DNA from: UBA2334 sp964396895
GTDB lineage: Bacteria; Pseudomonadota; Gammaproteobacteria; Burkholderiales; Burkholderiaceae_C
Assembly (NCBI GenBank): GCA_964396895.1
Contig: CAYNGJ010000001.1
Coordinates: forward strand, 124,001-188,000
Length of the DNA: 64,000 bases
Direction: 5' to 3'
A model generated the notes under the pieces. The model had not been told where the DNA came from and did not search any database. It saw nothing but the letters and a program-made list of their open reading frames with translations. How positions within the stretch are numbered: position 1 is the stretch's first letter; each line of letters begins with the position of its first letter. Shown in pieces: positions 1 through 8,909 of this stretch. The position numbers were made by a program, and so were the translations under genes.

Positions 1-380
1 CCTTGGCAACCCCGGCTTTCTGGCTTGCTCTCGGCGGGGTGGTCGTTGCCTGGTACATGTACCTGGTAAATCCGGCCGTGCCCGCGGCCTTCAAGCGGGC
101 ATTGGGCCCATTGCACACGGTTCTGGAAAACAAGTATTACCTCGACTGGTTCAACGAGAACGTTCTCGCCAAAGCCGCGCGGGGGCTGGGCATCGGTTTC
201 TGGAAAGGTGGCGATCAGGGTCTGATTGAAGGTGGCGTTGTGAATGCCAGTTGGAAACTGGTTGGGTGGGTGTCCAGGTTGGTCAAATACGCTCAGACCG
301 GTTATTTGTATCACTATGCCTTGGTGATGATTGCCGGACTGTTCCTGTTCCTGACGTATTTCGTTTGGCTCGCCAAGTAA
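1..380 (+). CDS. nuoL: NADH-quinone oxidoreductase subunit L, 3' end only
   Basis: This is the C-terminal 125 residues of the antiporter-like proton-pumping subunit NuoL of respiratory complex I. The 5' part lies before the window, and the reading frame enters at base 3. The fragment ends in a hydrophobic helix (about residues 100-124, ...LVMIAGLFLFLTYFVWL), which fits the C-terminal transmembrane helix of NuoL. The stretch LENKYYLDWFNE is typical of the NuoL tail. nuoM starts 13 bases downstream behind a GGAG ribosome site, so both belong to one nuo operon. Truncation is due only to the window edge. Confidence 0.93.
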   Translation, partial: LATPAFWLALGGVVVAWYMYLVNPAVPAAFKRALGPLHTVLENKYYLDWFNENVLAKAARGLGIGFWKGGDQGLIEGGVVNASWKLVGWVSRLVKYAQTGYLYHYALVMIAGLFLFLTYFVWLAK

Positions 381-393
381 GGAGAAGAATTAA

Positions 394-1869
394 ATGGGTT
401 TGCTGAGCCTTGCGATTTGGGTACCAATCTTTTTTGGTGTCCTCCTGTTGGCCATTGGCCGAGATGACCAAGCGCACGTGGTGCGTTGGATTGCGCTGGT
501 TGGCGCGGTTGTCAGCCTGTTGATCACGGTGCCGCTGTACACCGGGTTTGTGATTGACACAGCCGCCATGCAGCACGTCGAAAAAATGCTCTGGATTGAG
601 CGCTTCAACATCCACTACCACTTGGGCGTGGATGGCATTTCTCTCTGGCTCGTGCCTTTGACGGCCTTTATCACCGTCATCGTGGTGATCTCCGCATGGG
701 AAGTCATCACCGAGCGCGTTAACCAGTACATGGGGGCGTTCCTGATCCTGTCGGGGCTGATGATTGGTGTGTTCAGCGCGTTGGATGGCATGCTGTTCTA
801 CGTGTTCTTTGAAGCCACCCTGATCCCCATGTACCTCATCATTGGCATCTGGGGTGGGTCCAACAAGATCTACGCTGCCTTCAAGTTTTTTCTTTACACC
901 CTGATGGGCTCCCTGCTGATGCTGGTGGCACTGATTTACCTGTACAACCAGTCAGGTGGCAGTTTCGACATCCAGGCTTGGCACAAGCTGCCGTTGGATG
1001 CCCAATCCCAAACCTTGCTGTTCTTTGCGTTCCTGGCGGCCTTTGCGGTGAAGGTGCCCATGTGGCCGGTGCACACCTGGTTGCCCGACGTTCACGTGGA
1101 AGCGCCCACGGGTGGTTCTGCCGTGTTGGCAGCCATCATGTTGAAGCTGGGCGCTTACGGTTTTCTGCGCTTTTCCTTGCCCATTGCACCCGATGCTTCC
1201 CACCAGTGGGCAGGACTGATGATCGCCTTGTCGCTGATTGCGGTGCTGTATGTCGGTCTGGTGGCGATGGTTCAAAAGGACATGAAAAAGCTGGTGGCCT
1301 ACTCATCCGTGGCCCACATGGGTTTTGTGACGCTGGGTTTTTTCATCTTCAGCGACCTTGGTGTGTCGGGTGCCATCGTTCAGATGATTGCGCACGGCTT
1401 TGTATCTGCTGCCATGTTCCTTTCCATTGGTGTGTTGTATGACCGCATGCACTCCCGTCAAATCGCGGACTACGGCGGTGTGGTCAACAGCATGCCCAAG
1501 TTCAGCGCGCTGGTGCTGCTGTTTGTGATGGCCAATTGCGGCTTGCCCGGCACAGCAGGCTTTGTGGGCGAGTGGATGGTGATCTTGGGGGCGGTGAAGT
1601 TCAACTTTTGGATCGGCATGATGGCCGCGTCAGCCCTCATTTTCGGTGCTGCCTACAGCTTGTGGATGTTCAAGCGGGTGTACTTTGGTGCCCCTGGCAA
1701 CGACCATGTGAAGGAGCTGGTGGACATCAATGACCGCGAGTTCTTTATGCTGGCGCTGTTGGCGGTGGCCGTTTTGTACATGGGTGTTTATCCCAAGCCC
1801 TTCACCGACGTGATGAACACCTCCGTGGCTCAACTGTTGCAGCATGTGGCTGTGTCCAAGTTGCCTTGA
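394..1869 (+). CDS. nuoM: NADH-quinone oxidoreductase subunit M
   Basis: NuoM is one of the three antiporter-like membrane subunits of complex I and couples quinone reduction to proton pumping. The 491-residue product is the usual length and is almost entirely hydrophobic, with about 14 membrane helices. Family hallmarks are visible: FEATLIPMYLIIG around residue 145, carrying the essential membrane glutamate, KVPMWPVHTWLPDVHVEAP around residue 220, and KKLVAYSSVAHMGF around residue 300. A GGAGAAG ribosome site precedes the ATG. It lies between nuoL and nuoN in the standard order. Confidence 0.97.
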   Translation: MGLLSLAIWVPIFFGVLLLAIGRDDQAHVVRWIALVGAVVSLLITVPLYTGFVIDTAAMQHVEKMLWIERFNIHYHLGVDGISLWLVPLTAFITVIVVISAWEVITERVNQYMGAFLILSGLMIGVFSALDGMLFYVFFEATLIPMYLIIGIWGGSNKIYAAFKFFLYTLMGSLLMLVALIYLYNQSGGSFDIQAWHKLPLDAQSQTLLFFAFLAAFAVKVPMWPVHTWLPDVHVEAPTGGSAVLAAIMLKLGAYGFLRFSLPIAPDASHQWAGLMIALSLIAVLYVGLVAMVQKDMKKLVAYSSVAHMGFVTLGFFIFSDLGVSGAIVQMIAHGFVSAAMFLSIGVLYDRMHSRQIADYGGVVNSMPKFSALVLLFVMANCGLPGTAGFVGEWMVILGAVKFNFWIGMMAASALIFGAAYSLWMFKRVYFGAPGNDHVKELVDINDREFFMLALLAVAVLYMGVYPKPFTDVMNTSVAQLLQHVAVSKLP

Positions 1870-1891
1870 CCCCTCATTTACCCACAAGACA

Positions 1892-3376
1892 ATGATTGAC
1901 AACCTCAGCTGGGTCGTTGCCTACCCTGAAATCCTGCTCCTGATCATGGCGTGTGTCATCGCGCTGGTTGATTTGGGGGTCAAAACACCTTTGCGCGGTG
2001 CCACGCACGCCCTGACGCTGCTGACCTTGGGTTCATTGGCCATCTTGCTGGCGATGTATGCCCAGACCGGTCACACGGTCTACGGTTTCGGTGGCATGGT
2101 GGTTTCCGACCCCATGGGCAACTGGCTCAAGTGTTTTGCCAGCGTGGCCCTCATGGTCAGCCTGGTCTATGGCCGCAGCTATGCAGCCAATCGGGACATG
2201 ATGGGAGGTGGTGAGCTGTTCACGCTGTCGCTGTTTGCGCTGCTGGGCATTTTCATCATGATTTCCGGCCACAATTTCTTGGTCATTTACCTTGGCTTGG
2301 AAATGTTGACGCTGTCCAGTTATGCACTGGTGGCCCTGCGCCGAGACGATGGTCGCTCCACCGAAGCCGCCATGAAGTACTTCGTGCTCGGTGCTTTGGC
2401 CAGTGGTTTCCTGCTCTACGGCATGTCCATGATGTACGGCGCCACAGGGTCGCTGGATGTGTCCAAAGTCATGCAGGTCATCGGATCGGGGGAGCACAAC
2501 AAGCAGGTCCTGATGTTGGGTGTGGTGTTCATGGTTGCGGGCTTGGCCTTCAAGTTGGGCGCAGTGCCTTTTCACATGTGGATTCCCGATATTTACCAAG
2601 GAGCCCCCACCGTGGTCACCTTGCTCATCGGTGCAGCGCCCAAGCTGGCGGCGTTTGCCATTGTGATTCGCCTCTTGGTGGAGGGCATGATGCCGTTGTC
2701 CGCCGATTGGCAACAAATGATGGCGGTACTGGCCGTGGGCTCCCTGCTGGTGGGTAACCTGGCGGCCATTGCCCAGACCAACCTCAAACGCATGTTGGCT
2801 TTTTCCACCATCTCGCAAATGGGTTTCCTGCTGCTGGCTTTTGTGGCTGGAAATGTTGGCGGTGACTTGGGCAATGCGTCCAATGCCTACAGCGCAGGCA
2901 TGTTCTACGCGGTGACCTATGTGCTGACCACCTTGGGTAGCTTCGGTGTCATTCTGGTTCTGGCCCGTCGTGGTTTTGAGTCCGAAGAAATTGGGGATCT
3001 CGCCGGGTTGAACCAGCGCAGCCCCATGCTGGCGGGTGTGATGGCCATATTCATGTTCTCACTCGCGGGCATTCCGCCCTTGGTGGGGTTCTATGGCAAA
3101 TTGGCCGTGTTGCAGGCACTGGTGGTGTCTGGTCAAGCGTTCCACATCGGCTTGGCGGTGTTTGCGGTGATGATGTCGCTGATCGGTGCGTTTTACTATC
3201 TTCGCGTGGTCAAGGTCATGTACTTCGACGCCCCCACACAGACCGCTGCCATTGAGGCACCTGCCGACGCCCAAGCCGTCCTGTCGTTGAACGGATTGTT
3301 GGTGTTGGCATTGGGTGTACTGCCGGGTGGGCTGATGACGTTGTGCACCCAGGCTGTCGCCAGCCTGTTCAACTGA
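1892..3376 (+). CDS. nuoN: NADH-quinone oxidoreductase subunit N
   Basis: NuoN is the third antiporter-like proton channel of complex I. The product is 494 residues from the ATG at 1892. An in-frame upstream start at 1844 would overlap nuoM and add a non-conserved hydrophilic tail, so 1892 is preferred. The sequence shows GLEMLTLSSYAL (functional membrane Glu) near residue 136, KLGAVPFHMWIPDIYQGAPT near residue 225 and LKRMLAFSTISQMGF near residue 300, all typical of NuoN/MrpD-type subunits. It follows nuoM by 22 bases and is followed at once by a DUF2818 gene, as in other Burkholderiales nuo operons. Confidence 0.97.
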   Translation: MIDNLSWVVAYPEILLLIMACVIALVDLGVKTPLRGATHALTLLTLGSLAILLAMYAQTGHTVYGFGGMVVSDPMGNWLKCFASVALMVSLVYGRSYAANRDMMGGGELFTLSLFALLGIFIMISGHNFLVIYLGLEMLTLSSYALVALRRDDGRSTEAAMKYFVLGALASGFLLYGMSMMYGATGSLDVSKVMQVIGSGEHNKQVLMLGVVFMVAGLAFKLGAVPFHMWIPDIYQGAPTVVTLLIGAAPKLAAFAIVIRLLVEGMMPLSADWQQMMAVLAVGSLLVGNLAAIAQTNLKRMLAFSTISQMGFLLLAFVAGNVGGDLGNASNAYSAGMFYAVTYVLTTLGSFGVILVLARRGFESEEIGDLAGLNQRSPMLAGVMAIFMFSLAGIPPLVGFYGKLAVLQALVVSGQAFHIGLAVFAVMMSLIGAFYYLRVVKVMYFDAPTQTAAIEAPADAQAVLSLNGLLVLALGVLPGGLMTLCTQAVASLFN

Positions 3377-3389
3377 GTTGGGGCTGAGC

Positions 3390-3686
3390 ATGTCTTTGGC
3401 TACATCGGTTTGGGTTGTGATTGTTCTGGCGGTGCTGGGGGCCAATTTGCCTTTTTTCACCGACCGCTGGTTGGCCATGATTCCCCGTGCCACGCCCAAA
3501 ACGCTGGGCAACCGGTTGGTTGAATTGGTGCTGCTGTATTTGACGGTGGGCGGTATCGCGTTGCTGCTGGAACAATCCGCCGGGCAAATTTACCCGCAGC
3601 GGTGGGAGTTTTATGCCACCACGGGCGCATTGTTCTTGACCCTGGCCTTTCCGGGTTTTGTATTCAAGTACCTGCGCAAACACTGA
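3390..3686 (+). CDS. DUF2818 family small membrane protein at the end of the nuo operon
   Basis: A 98-residue hydrophobic protein starting at the ATG at 3390. An alternative TTG lies 12 bases upstream. It appears to have three membrane segments: residues about 3-22, 42-62 and 74-92. The sequence matches what I recognise as DUF2818, a family of unknown function that in betaproteobacteria follows nuoN. It starts 13 bases after nuoN, so it should be co-transcribed with complex I. A role as accessory or assembly factor for complex I would be inference from position only. Confidence 0.82.
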   Translation: MSLATSVWVVIVLAVLGANLPFFTDRWLAMIPRATPKTLGNRLVELVLLYLTVGGIALLLEQSAGQIYPQRWEFYATTGALFLTLAFPGFVFKYLRKH

Positions 3687-3766
3687 ACCTCGCGTGTGGA
3701 TGTCCGATCTTTTCCCGCCCAAACCTGGCGTCGCTGTTCAGCTTCTCTGATGTCTCAGGGCCCCAT

Positions 3767-4435
3767 GTGATCAGCCCAGATGCCCACCTGATTGAAACAG
3801 GCTTGCGCCGAGAAACCCTGTTGGCAGGGCATTTTCTGCAGGTCGTCCGGGATGATGTGCGGTTGCCTTCTGGGGTGTCCGCCACCCGCGAATTTGTTGT
3901 TCATCCCGGTGCCGTGATGGTGGTGGCGGCGTTGGATGATGGGCGCTTGGTCATGGAGCGGCAATTTCGCTATCCGATGGGCAGAACGATGGTGGAGTTC
4001 CCCGCGGGCAAATTGGACGAAGGCGAGCACAGCTTGGTGTGCGCCCAGCGCGAACTGCGGGAAGAAACCGGCTACACCGCCCGAGAATGGGCCTACGCTG
4101 GTGTGATGCACCCAGTCATTTCGTACTCCACCGAGCACATCGATGTGTGGTTTGCCCGCGGGCTGTCGCTTGGTGAGCGTCAACTGGACGACGGTGAGTT
4201 CCTGGATGTGTTCACGGCCACCCCGTCCGAGTTGCTGGACTGGGCCAGGCAAGGGCGGCTCACCGACGCCAAAACCCTGGTGGGTCTGTTGTGGCTGCAG
4301 AACGTGTCCTCGGGGGCTTGGCCCTTGATTTGGCGTTGTGCAGCCGACACCGGTCACGACCGACCTGCAGGACCCTTTGTTCCCCATGTGTCGGGTGTAT
4401 CGGGTGTGACTGTCAGGCTGGAAACAGAAAAATGA
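3767..4435 (+). CDS. Nudix hydrolase, ADP-ribose pyrophosphatase type
   Basis: Nudix enzyme probably hydrolysing ADP-ribose or related nucleoside diphosphate sugars. A complete Nudix box is visible (G-x5-E-x7-RELREETGY, around residues 79-101), preceded by RQFRYPMGRTMVEFPAGKL, typical of the NudF/ADPRase group. The reading frame is open upstream to about 3602, but that part is not conserved-looking and overlaps the previous gene. I place the start at the GTG at 3767 (222 residues), 6 bases after a CAGGG-like ribosome site. The last ~30 residues, after the usual family end near GAWPLIW, form an unusual extension that reaches the next gene. The stop overlaps the next ATG by 4 bases (ATGA), suggesting translational coupling. 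Confidence 0.85.
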   Translation: MISPDAHLIETGLRRETLLAGHFLQVVRDDVRLPSGVSATREFVVHPGAVMVVAALDDGRLVMERQFRYPMGRTMVEFPAGKLDEGEHSLVCAQRELREETGYTAREWAYAGVMHPVISYSTEHIDVWFARGLSLGERQLDDGEFLDVFTATPSELLDWARQGRLTDAKTLVGLLWLQNVSSGAWPLIWRCAADTGHDRPAGPFVPHVSGVSGVTVRLETEK

Positions 4436-4977
4436 AGGTGTTGAACCTGGCTTGCCAACTGGGCCACAGCTTCGAGGGGTGGTTCGGTGGCGAGGCCGAC
4501 TTTCAAGAGCAGTTGCAACGCGGATTGCTGACTTGCCCCGTGTGCGGAGATGACCATGTGGCCAAACTGCCCAGCGCGCCGCGCTTGAACCTGAAAGGTG
4601 GCGTTGACCCAGCGGGGTTGCCCTCCATGGGTTCCAAAGCAGCGTCAGTCGCACCCGGTCAGGTGGAGGAGTCCCCGTCGGCCACCCGTGTGGCCCCCCA
4701 TGCTGGGGAAGGCCACCCCAGCCAACTGCCGTTGTCGCACGGTTTTTCTCAGGAAATGCAAGCGGTGTTCCTGAAAGCCTTGCGTGAAGTGATGGTCCAC
4801 ACCGAAGACGTGGGTGACCGTTTCCCTGAGCAGGCCAGGCGCATGCACCACGGTGAGGTCGAGCACAAGGCCATCCGTGGTGAGGCCACAATGAAAGATG
4901 CACAGGCGCTGCGGGACGAAGGCATAGACGTGGTGCACATCCCTTTTTTGCCCGGCATCAAGAACACCCTGCAGTGA
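4432..4977 (+). CDS. DUF1178 family protein
   Basis: A 181-residue protein of the DUF1178 family, function unknown. The N-terminus MKVLNLACQLGHSFEGWF with a following CPVCGD pair around residue 38 is characteristic and looks like half of a zinc-ribbon. A low-complexity linker (about residues 55-100) leads to a conserved C-terminal helical half with VGDRFPEQARRMHHGE and IRGEAT. It overlaps the upstream Nudix gene by 4 bases and ends the + strand gene series. It converges on gdhA, with a strong hairpin between them. Confidence 0.85.
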   Translation: MKVLNLACQLGHSFEGWFGGEADFQEQLQRGLLTCPVCGDDHVAKLPSAPRLNLKGGVDPAGLPSMGSKAASVAPGQVEESPSATRVAPHAGEGHPSQLPLSHGFSQEMQAVFLKALREVMVHTEDVGDRFPEQARRMHHGEVEHKAIRGEATMKDAQALRDEGIDVVHIPFLPGIKNTLQ

Positions 4978-4988
4978 TTCCAGGGTCA

Positions 4989-5022
4989 AGCGCACCGCGC
5001 AGGCACTGCCATGCGGTGCGCT
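4989..5022. terminator. Perfect 10-bp hairpin between convergent genes
   Basis: AGCGCACCGC (4989-4998) and GCGGTGCGCT (5013-5022) are perfect inverted arms. The 14-base loop between them could form a small inner GGC/GCC stem. It sits in the 52-base gap between the convergent DUF1178 gene and gdhA, so it can serve both strands. There is no clear T-run on either side, so a bidirectional terminator is likely but not certain. Confidence 0.6.
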
Positions 5023-5029
5023 GCCAGGT

Positions 5030-6379
5030 TCAGGGGTACAGGCCGCGCATCTCGCGGGAGTGCAGTATGCGTTTGCACGCCACGATGTACGTGGCGGTGC
5101 GCAGACTCACTCCGTGGGTTTGGGCCACGATCCAGATGGACGAAAACGCCTCACGCATGATTTTGACCAAACGGGCATTGATCTCGTCCTCGCTCCAGAA
5201 GAAGCTGGAAAAATCCTGCACCCACTCAAAGTAACTCACGGTCACACCGCCGGCGTTGGCGATCACATCGGGCAGCACCAGCACATTGCGGTCGTGCAGG
5301 ATGTCGTCGGCCTGCGGTGTGGTGGGGCCGTTGGCCCCTTCGATGACCATGCGGGCCTTGATGCGACCGGCGTTGGCTTCGGTGATCTGTTGCTCCAGCG
5401 CGGCAGGAATGAGGATGTCGCAATCCACGTCCCAGAACTGGTCGTCCGGCAACACCTCGGCCTGCGCAAAACCGGCCACGCTGCCGTGCTCGGCCACATG
5501 GTCCAGCAGGGCGTTCACGTCCAATCCGGCGTCGCGGTAAATGGTGCCTCCGTGGTCCTGCACCGCCACCACTTTGGCCCCTTCATGGGCGAACAGCTTG
5601 GCGGCCACCCCCCCCACATTGCCAAAGCCCTGGACGGCCACGCGGGCGTGTGTCACGTCCAAGCCAATGCGTTGCGCAGCCTCACAGCCCACCGTGAACA
5701 CACCGCGCCCGGTGGCCTCCCGGCGACCCAGTGAGCCCCCCAGGTCGATGGGTTTTCCCGTGACCACGCCCGTGGCGGTGGAGCCCTGGTTCATGGAGTA
5801 GGTGTCCATCATCCAGGCCATGACCTGGTCATTCGTGTTCACATCGGGTGCCGGAATGTCTTTGGTGGGCCCGATGATGATCCCGATTTCGCTGGTGTAG
5901 CGGCGCGTGATGCGCTCCAGTTCGCCGCGCGAGAGTGTTCTGGGATCCACGCGGATGCCCCCTTTGGCGCCCCCGAAAGGCACATTGACGGCCGCGTTTT
6001 TGATGGACATCCAGGCCGACAGCGCCATCACCTCGGACAGGGTCACGTCCTGGTGAAAGCGGACACCACCTTTGCCAGGGCCGCGGGACGTGTTGTGCTG
6101 CACCCGGTAGCCCTCGAAGTGGGCAATGGTGCCGTTGTCCATCTGAATGGGCACATCCACAATCAGCGCCCTTTTGGGGCGCTTCAGGGTTTCCACCCAA
6201 CGGGCCAGGTCGCCCAAATAGGGCACCACGCGGTCCACCTGTTGCAGGTAAATGCCCCAAGGCCCCAGGTTGTTGGCCTGCAGGTACGAGGGCAGTGTGT
6301 GCCGCACCAGCGATGCAGGGTTGGCTGGGAGAGGAGGGTTTTGTCCGTCACCGGTGGGTGACATGGGGTTGCTGTTCAT
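5030..6379 (-). CDS. gdhA: Glutamate dehydrogenase (Glu/Leu/Phe/Val dehydrogenase family)
   Basis: Oxidative deamination of glutamate to 2-oxoglutarate or the reverse, using NAD(P). The 449-residue product has the family active-site segment PFGGAKGGIRVDP (about residues 134-146, with the catalytic-region lysine) and a downstream Rossmann part with VAVQGFGNVGG. The start is the ATG at 6379, preceded by AGGAGA eight bases upstream. A longer frame to 6475 has no ribosome site and is not family-like. The N-terminal ~30 residues are proline-rich and variable. It stands alone between a convergent gene and the ABC exporter. Cofactor preference cannot be read safely. Confidence 0.93.
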   Translation of the reverse strand: MNSNPMSPTGDGQNPPLPANPASLVRHTLPSYLQANNLGPWGIYLQQVDRVVPYLGDLARWVETLKRPKRALIVDVPIQMDNGTIAHFEGYRVQHNTSRGPGKGGVRFHQDVTLSEVMALSAWMSIKNAAVNVPFGGAKGGIRVDPRTLSRGELERITRRYTSEIGIIIGPTKDIPAPDVNTNDQVMAWMMDTYSMNQGSTATGVVTGKPIDLGGSLGRREATGRGVFTVGCEAAQRIGLDVTHARVAVQGFGNVGGVAAKLFAHEGAKVVAVQDHGGTIYRDAGLDVNALLDHVAEHGSVAGFAQAEVLPDDQFWDVDCDILIPAALEQQITEANAGRIKARMVIEGANGPTTPQADDILHDRNVLVLPDVIANAGGVTVSYFEWVQDFSSFFWSEDEINARLVKIMREAFSSIWIVAQTHGVSLRTATYIVACKRILHSREMRGLYP

Positions 6380-6496
6380 GTTAGGGGTCTCCTGTGGTGT
6401 CTGAACCAGCGCGGACTGTACGCACAGGCCGTCACCGCGTCCAAGGCCAGTTGAACAGTCCTTGATGCGCGCCACGCATAACCTGCAGGGGTGACT

Positions 6497-8284
6497 TCAG
6501 GTTTGGAACTGCAAGGCCGCCAAGCCGGCATACACCCCGCCACGCGCCACCAGGTCTGCGTGGGTGCCTTGCTCGATCAGCTGTCCGTGGTCCAGCACCA
6601 CAATGTGGTCGGCCCGCTGCACCGTGGCCAGCCGGTGGGCAATGACCAGGGTGGTGCGCCCCTGCATGGCCGACTCCAGGGCGGCCTGCACCATGCGTTC
6701 GCTGTGGGCATCGAGTGCGCTGGTGGCCTCGTCCAGCAGCAGCAAAGGGGGGTTCTTGAGCAGTGCCCGTGCAATGGCAATGCGCTGCTTCTGCCCGCCC
6801 GACAGGCGCACCCCGCGCTCACCCAAGAAGGTGTGATAGCCCTGGGGCAGCTGCACAATGAACTCGTCCGCAAACGCAGCTTGGGCCGCGGCGCGCACCT
6901 CGTCATCGCTGGCGTCGGGGTGGCCGTAGCGGATGTTCTCCAGCGCCGAGCTCGAAAAAATGACCGCATCCTGCGGCACGACGCCCACTTGGCTGCGCAG
7001 GTCCGTCAGGCTGAGCTGGTCGGTGCGCTGGCCATCCAGCACGATGTGGCCCGTGCTGGGGTCGTAAAAGCGCAGCAGCAGGCCAAACACCGTGGTTTTG
7101 CCCGCGCCACTGGCGCCCACCAACGCCACCGTTTGACCGGGGTGAACCTGCAGGCTGAAATCGGTGAGTGCGGCGTGTTGGGGTCGCGAGGGGTAATGGA
7201 AGCCCAGCTTGTGAAACATCACCGTGCTGCCGCCCTCGGGGCGGTGCAGCGCCAGCGGCTGCGCAGGCGACTGCACGGGTGATTGGCTGGCCAACAGCTC
7301 CATCAGCCGTTCGCTGGCCCCGGCGGCACGCAACAGGTCGCCGTACACCTCGCCCAGCACCGCCACGGCACCGGCAAAAATCACCACATACAGCGCCGCC
7401 TGGCCCAGCTGCCCCGCGCTGATCTGCCCGGCCAGTACCGCCTGCGTGCCCTGGTACAGGCCCCACAGCACCAGCGCCGCATTGGCGATGATGATGAACG
7501 CCACCAGCACCGCCCGGGCGCGGCTGCGGCGGGTGGCGGTGTCAAAAGCCTGCTGGGTGGATGCCTCAAAGCGCTGCGCCTCCCGGGCCTCGGCGGTGTA
7601 GCTCTGCACCGTGGGAATGGCGTTGAGCACCTCGGCCGCCATGGCGCTGGCGTCGGCCACCCGGTCCTGGCTGGCGCGCGACAACTTGCGCACCCGTCGG
7701 CCGTACCACATGGCCGGCAGCACCACCAGAAACACCACCATCAGCACCTGCACCATCACGTAAGGGTGGCTCCAGACCAGCATGGCCAGCGCGCCCAGGC
7801 CCATGACGGCGTTGCGCAACCCCATGGACAGCGACGAGCCCACCACCGTCTGCACCAGCGTGGTGTCGGTGGTCAGGCGCGACAGGATTTCGCCGGTCTG
7901 GTTGGTCTCGAAAAATTGCGGACTTTGCTGGAGTACATGGCCGTAGACGGCATTGCGCAGGTCGGCGGTGATGCGTTCGCCCAGCCAGCTCACCAGGTAA
8001 AAGCGCATGGCCGAAAACACCCCCAACGCCACCGCCACCCCGAACAGCTCCAGAAAATGGCCACGCAAGCCCATGGCCTGTGCGCTGCGTTCACCCGAAA
8101 CCAGGCCGCTGTCAATCAGGTGGCGCAGCGCCACTGGAAACAACAGTGTGGCCCCGGCCGCCAGCACCAGAAACACCCCGGCCAGCACCATCTGCCAGCG
8201 GTAGGGGCGCAAAAAGGGGCGCAGCCCGCCCAGTGACACAGGGCTGGTGGCGGCGGGGCGCAGGGAATCGGTGGGTGGGCTCAT
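6497..8284 (-). CDS. ABC exporter, fused permease and ATPase (MsbA/lipid A-exporter-like)
   Basis: A 595-residue half-transporter. An N-terminal six-helix membrane domain (about residues 25-325) with TNQTGEILSRLTTDT is followed by an ATPase domain. The ATPase has Walker A GASGAGKTT (about residue 390), the Q-loop region VGVVPQD, the signature LSGGQKQR, Walker B LLLLDEATSALD and a switch histidine in VIAHRLATV. It should work as a homodimer that flips or exports a hydrophobic substrate. The organisation resembles MsbA-type lipid exporters, but substrate is not inferable from sequence. It is a single gene with no adaptor or outer membrane partner nearby. Confidence 0.9.
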   Translation of the reverse strand: MSPPTDSLRPAATSPVSLGGLRPFLRPYRWQMVLAGVFLVLAAGATLLFPVALRHLIDSGLVSGERSAQAMGLRGHFLELFGVAVALGVFSAMRFYLVSWLGERITADLRNAVYGHVLQQSPQFFETNQTGEILSRLTTDTTLVQTVVGSSLSMGLRNAVMGLGALAMLVWSHPYVMVQVLMVVFLVVLPAMWYGRRVRKLSRASQDRVADASAMAAEVLNAIPTVQSYTAEAREAQRFEASTQQAFDTATRRSRARAVLVAFIIIANAALVLWGLYQGTQAVLAGQISAGQLGQAALYVVIFAGAVAVLGEVYGDLLRAAGASERLMELLASQSPVQSPAQPLALHRPEGGSTVMFHKLGFHYPSRPQHAALTDFSLQVHPGQTVALVGASGAGKTTVFGLLLRFYDPSTGHIVLDGQRTDQLSLTDLRSQVGVVPQDAVIFSSSALENIRYGHPDASDDEVRAAAQAAFADEFIVQLPQGYHTFLGERGVRLSGGQKQRIAIARALLKNPPLLLLDEATSALDAHSERMVQAALESAMQGRTTLVIAHRLATVQRADHIVVLDHGQLIEQGTHADLVARGGVYAGLAALQFQT

Positions 8285-8397
8285 GGGCCTGAAGTGTGCC
8301 GGGTTTTCGACAACCGTCCGGCACGCGGGGGAACCGAGGTGTAAGGTTTGCCATCCCGCACCGACCCATGTCCATCAACCCCCCCAAGGAGCCCCTG

Positions 8398-8907
8398 ATG
8401 CACAGAAGAACCTGGATGAAGCACCTCACCGGCTGGTCCGCTGGCCTGGCCCTGCCCGCAGCCACCTGGCCGCTGGTCACGCAGGCGGCCACCTTCCCGG
8501 TGCAAAAAAGCCCTGAAGAGTGGCGCAAACTGGTGTCGACCAATGCGTATGCGGTGTTGTTCGAGCACGGCACCGAGCGAGCGGGCACCAGTGCCCTCAA
8601 CGCCGAAAAACGCCCTGGCACCTACGTGTGTGCGGCCTGTCAACAGCCCCTGTTTGACGCGGCCCACAAATACGAGAGCGGGACTGGTTGGCCCAGCTTT
8701 TGGCAGCCACTGGCCGGTGCCCTGGGCACCAGCACCGACTTCAAGCTGATTTACCCGCGCACCGAGTACCACTGCGCCCGCTGTGGTGGTCACCAGGGCC
8801 ATGTCTTCAACGATGGCCCCAAGCCCACAGGCAAACGCTATTGCAACAACGGCGTGGCCTTGGCCTTTGTGCCCCAGGGCCAGCCCATGCCACCCCTCAG
8901 GAGCTGA
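8398..8907 (+). CDS. msrB: Peptide methionine-(R)-S-oxide reductase MsrB, Tat-exported
   Basis: Reduces methionine-R-sulfoxide in proteins. The 169-residue precursor starts at the ATG at 8398 behind AAGGAG. Its leader begins MHRRTWMKHLTG followed by a hydrophobic stretch and an A-x-A-like end, which reads as a twin-arginine (Tat) signal, so the enzyme should act in the periplasm. The MsrB fold shows two zinc CxxC pairs (CAAC and CARCGGHQGH) and the catalytic region RYCNNGVAL near the C-terminus. msrA starts 2 bases downstream. The pair probably forms a periplasmic methionine-repair system. Confidence 0.93.
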   Translation: MHRRTWMKHLTGWSAGLALPAATWPLVTQAATFPVQKSPEEWRKLVSTNAYAVLFEHGTERAGTSALNAEKRPGTYVCAACQQPLFDAAHKYESGTGWPSFWQPLAGALGTSTDFKLIYPRTEYHCARCGGHQGHVFNDGPKPTGKRYCNNGVALAFVPQGQPMPPLRS

Positions 8908-8909
8908 CC

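Noticed and set aside
5060..5734. Long + strand reading frames opposite gdhA and many other genes
   Set aside because: They are antisense shadows caused by high GC codon bias. Their translations are low-complexity His/Gln/Arg-rich and carry no domain.
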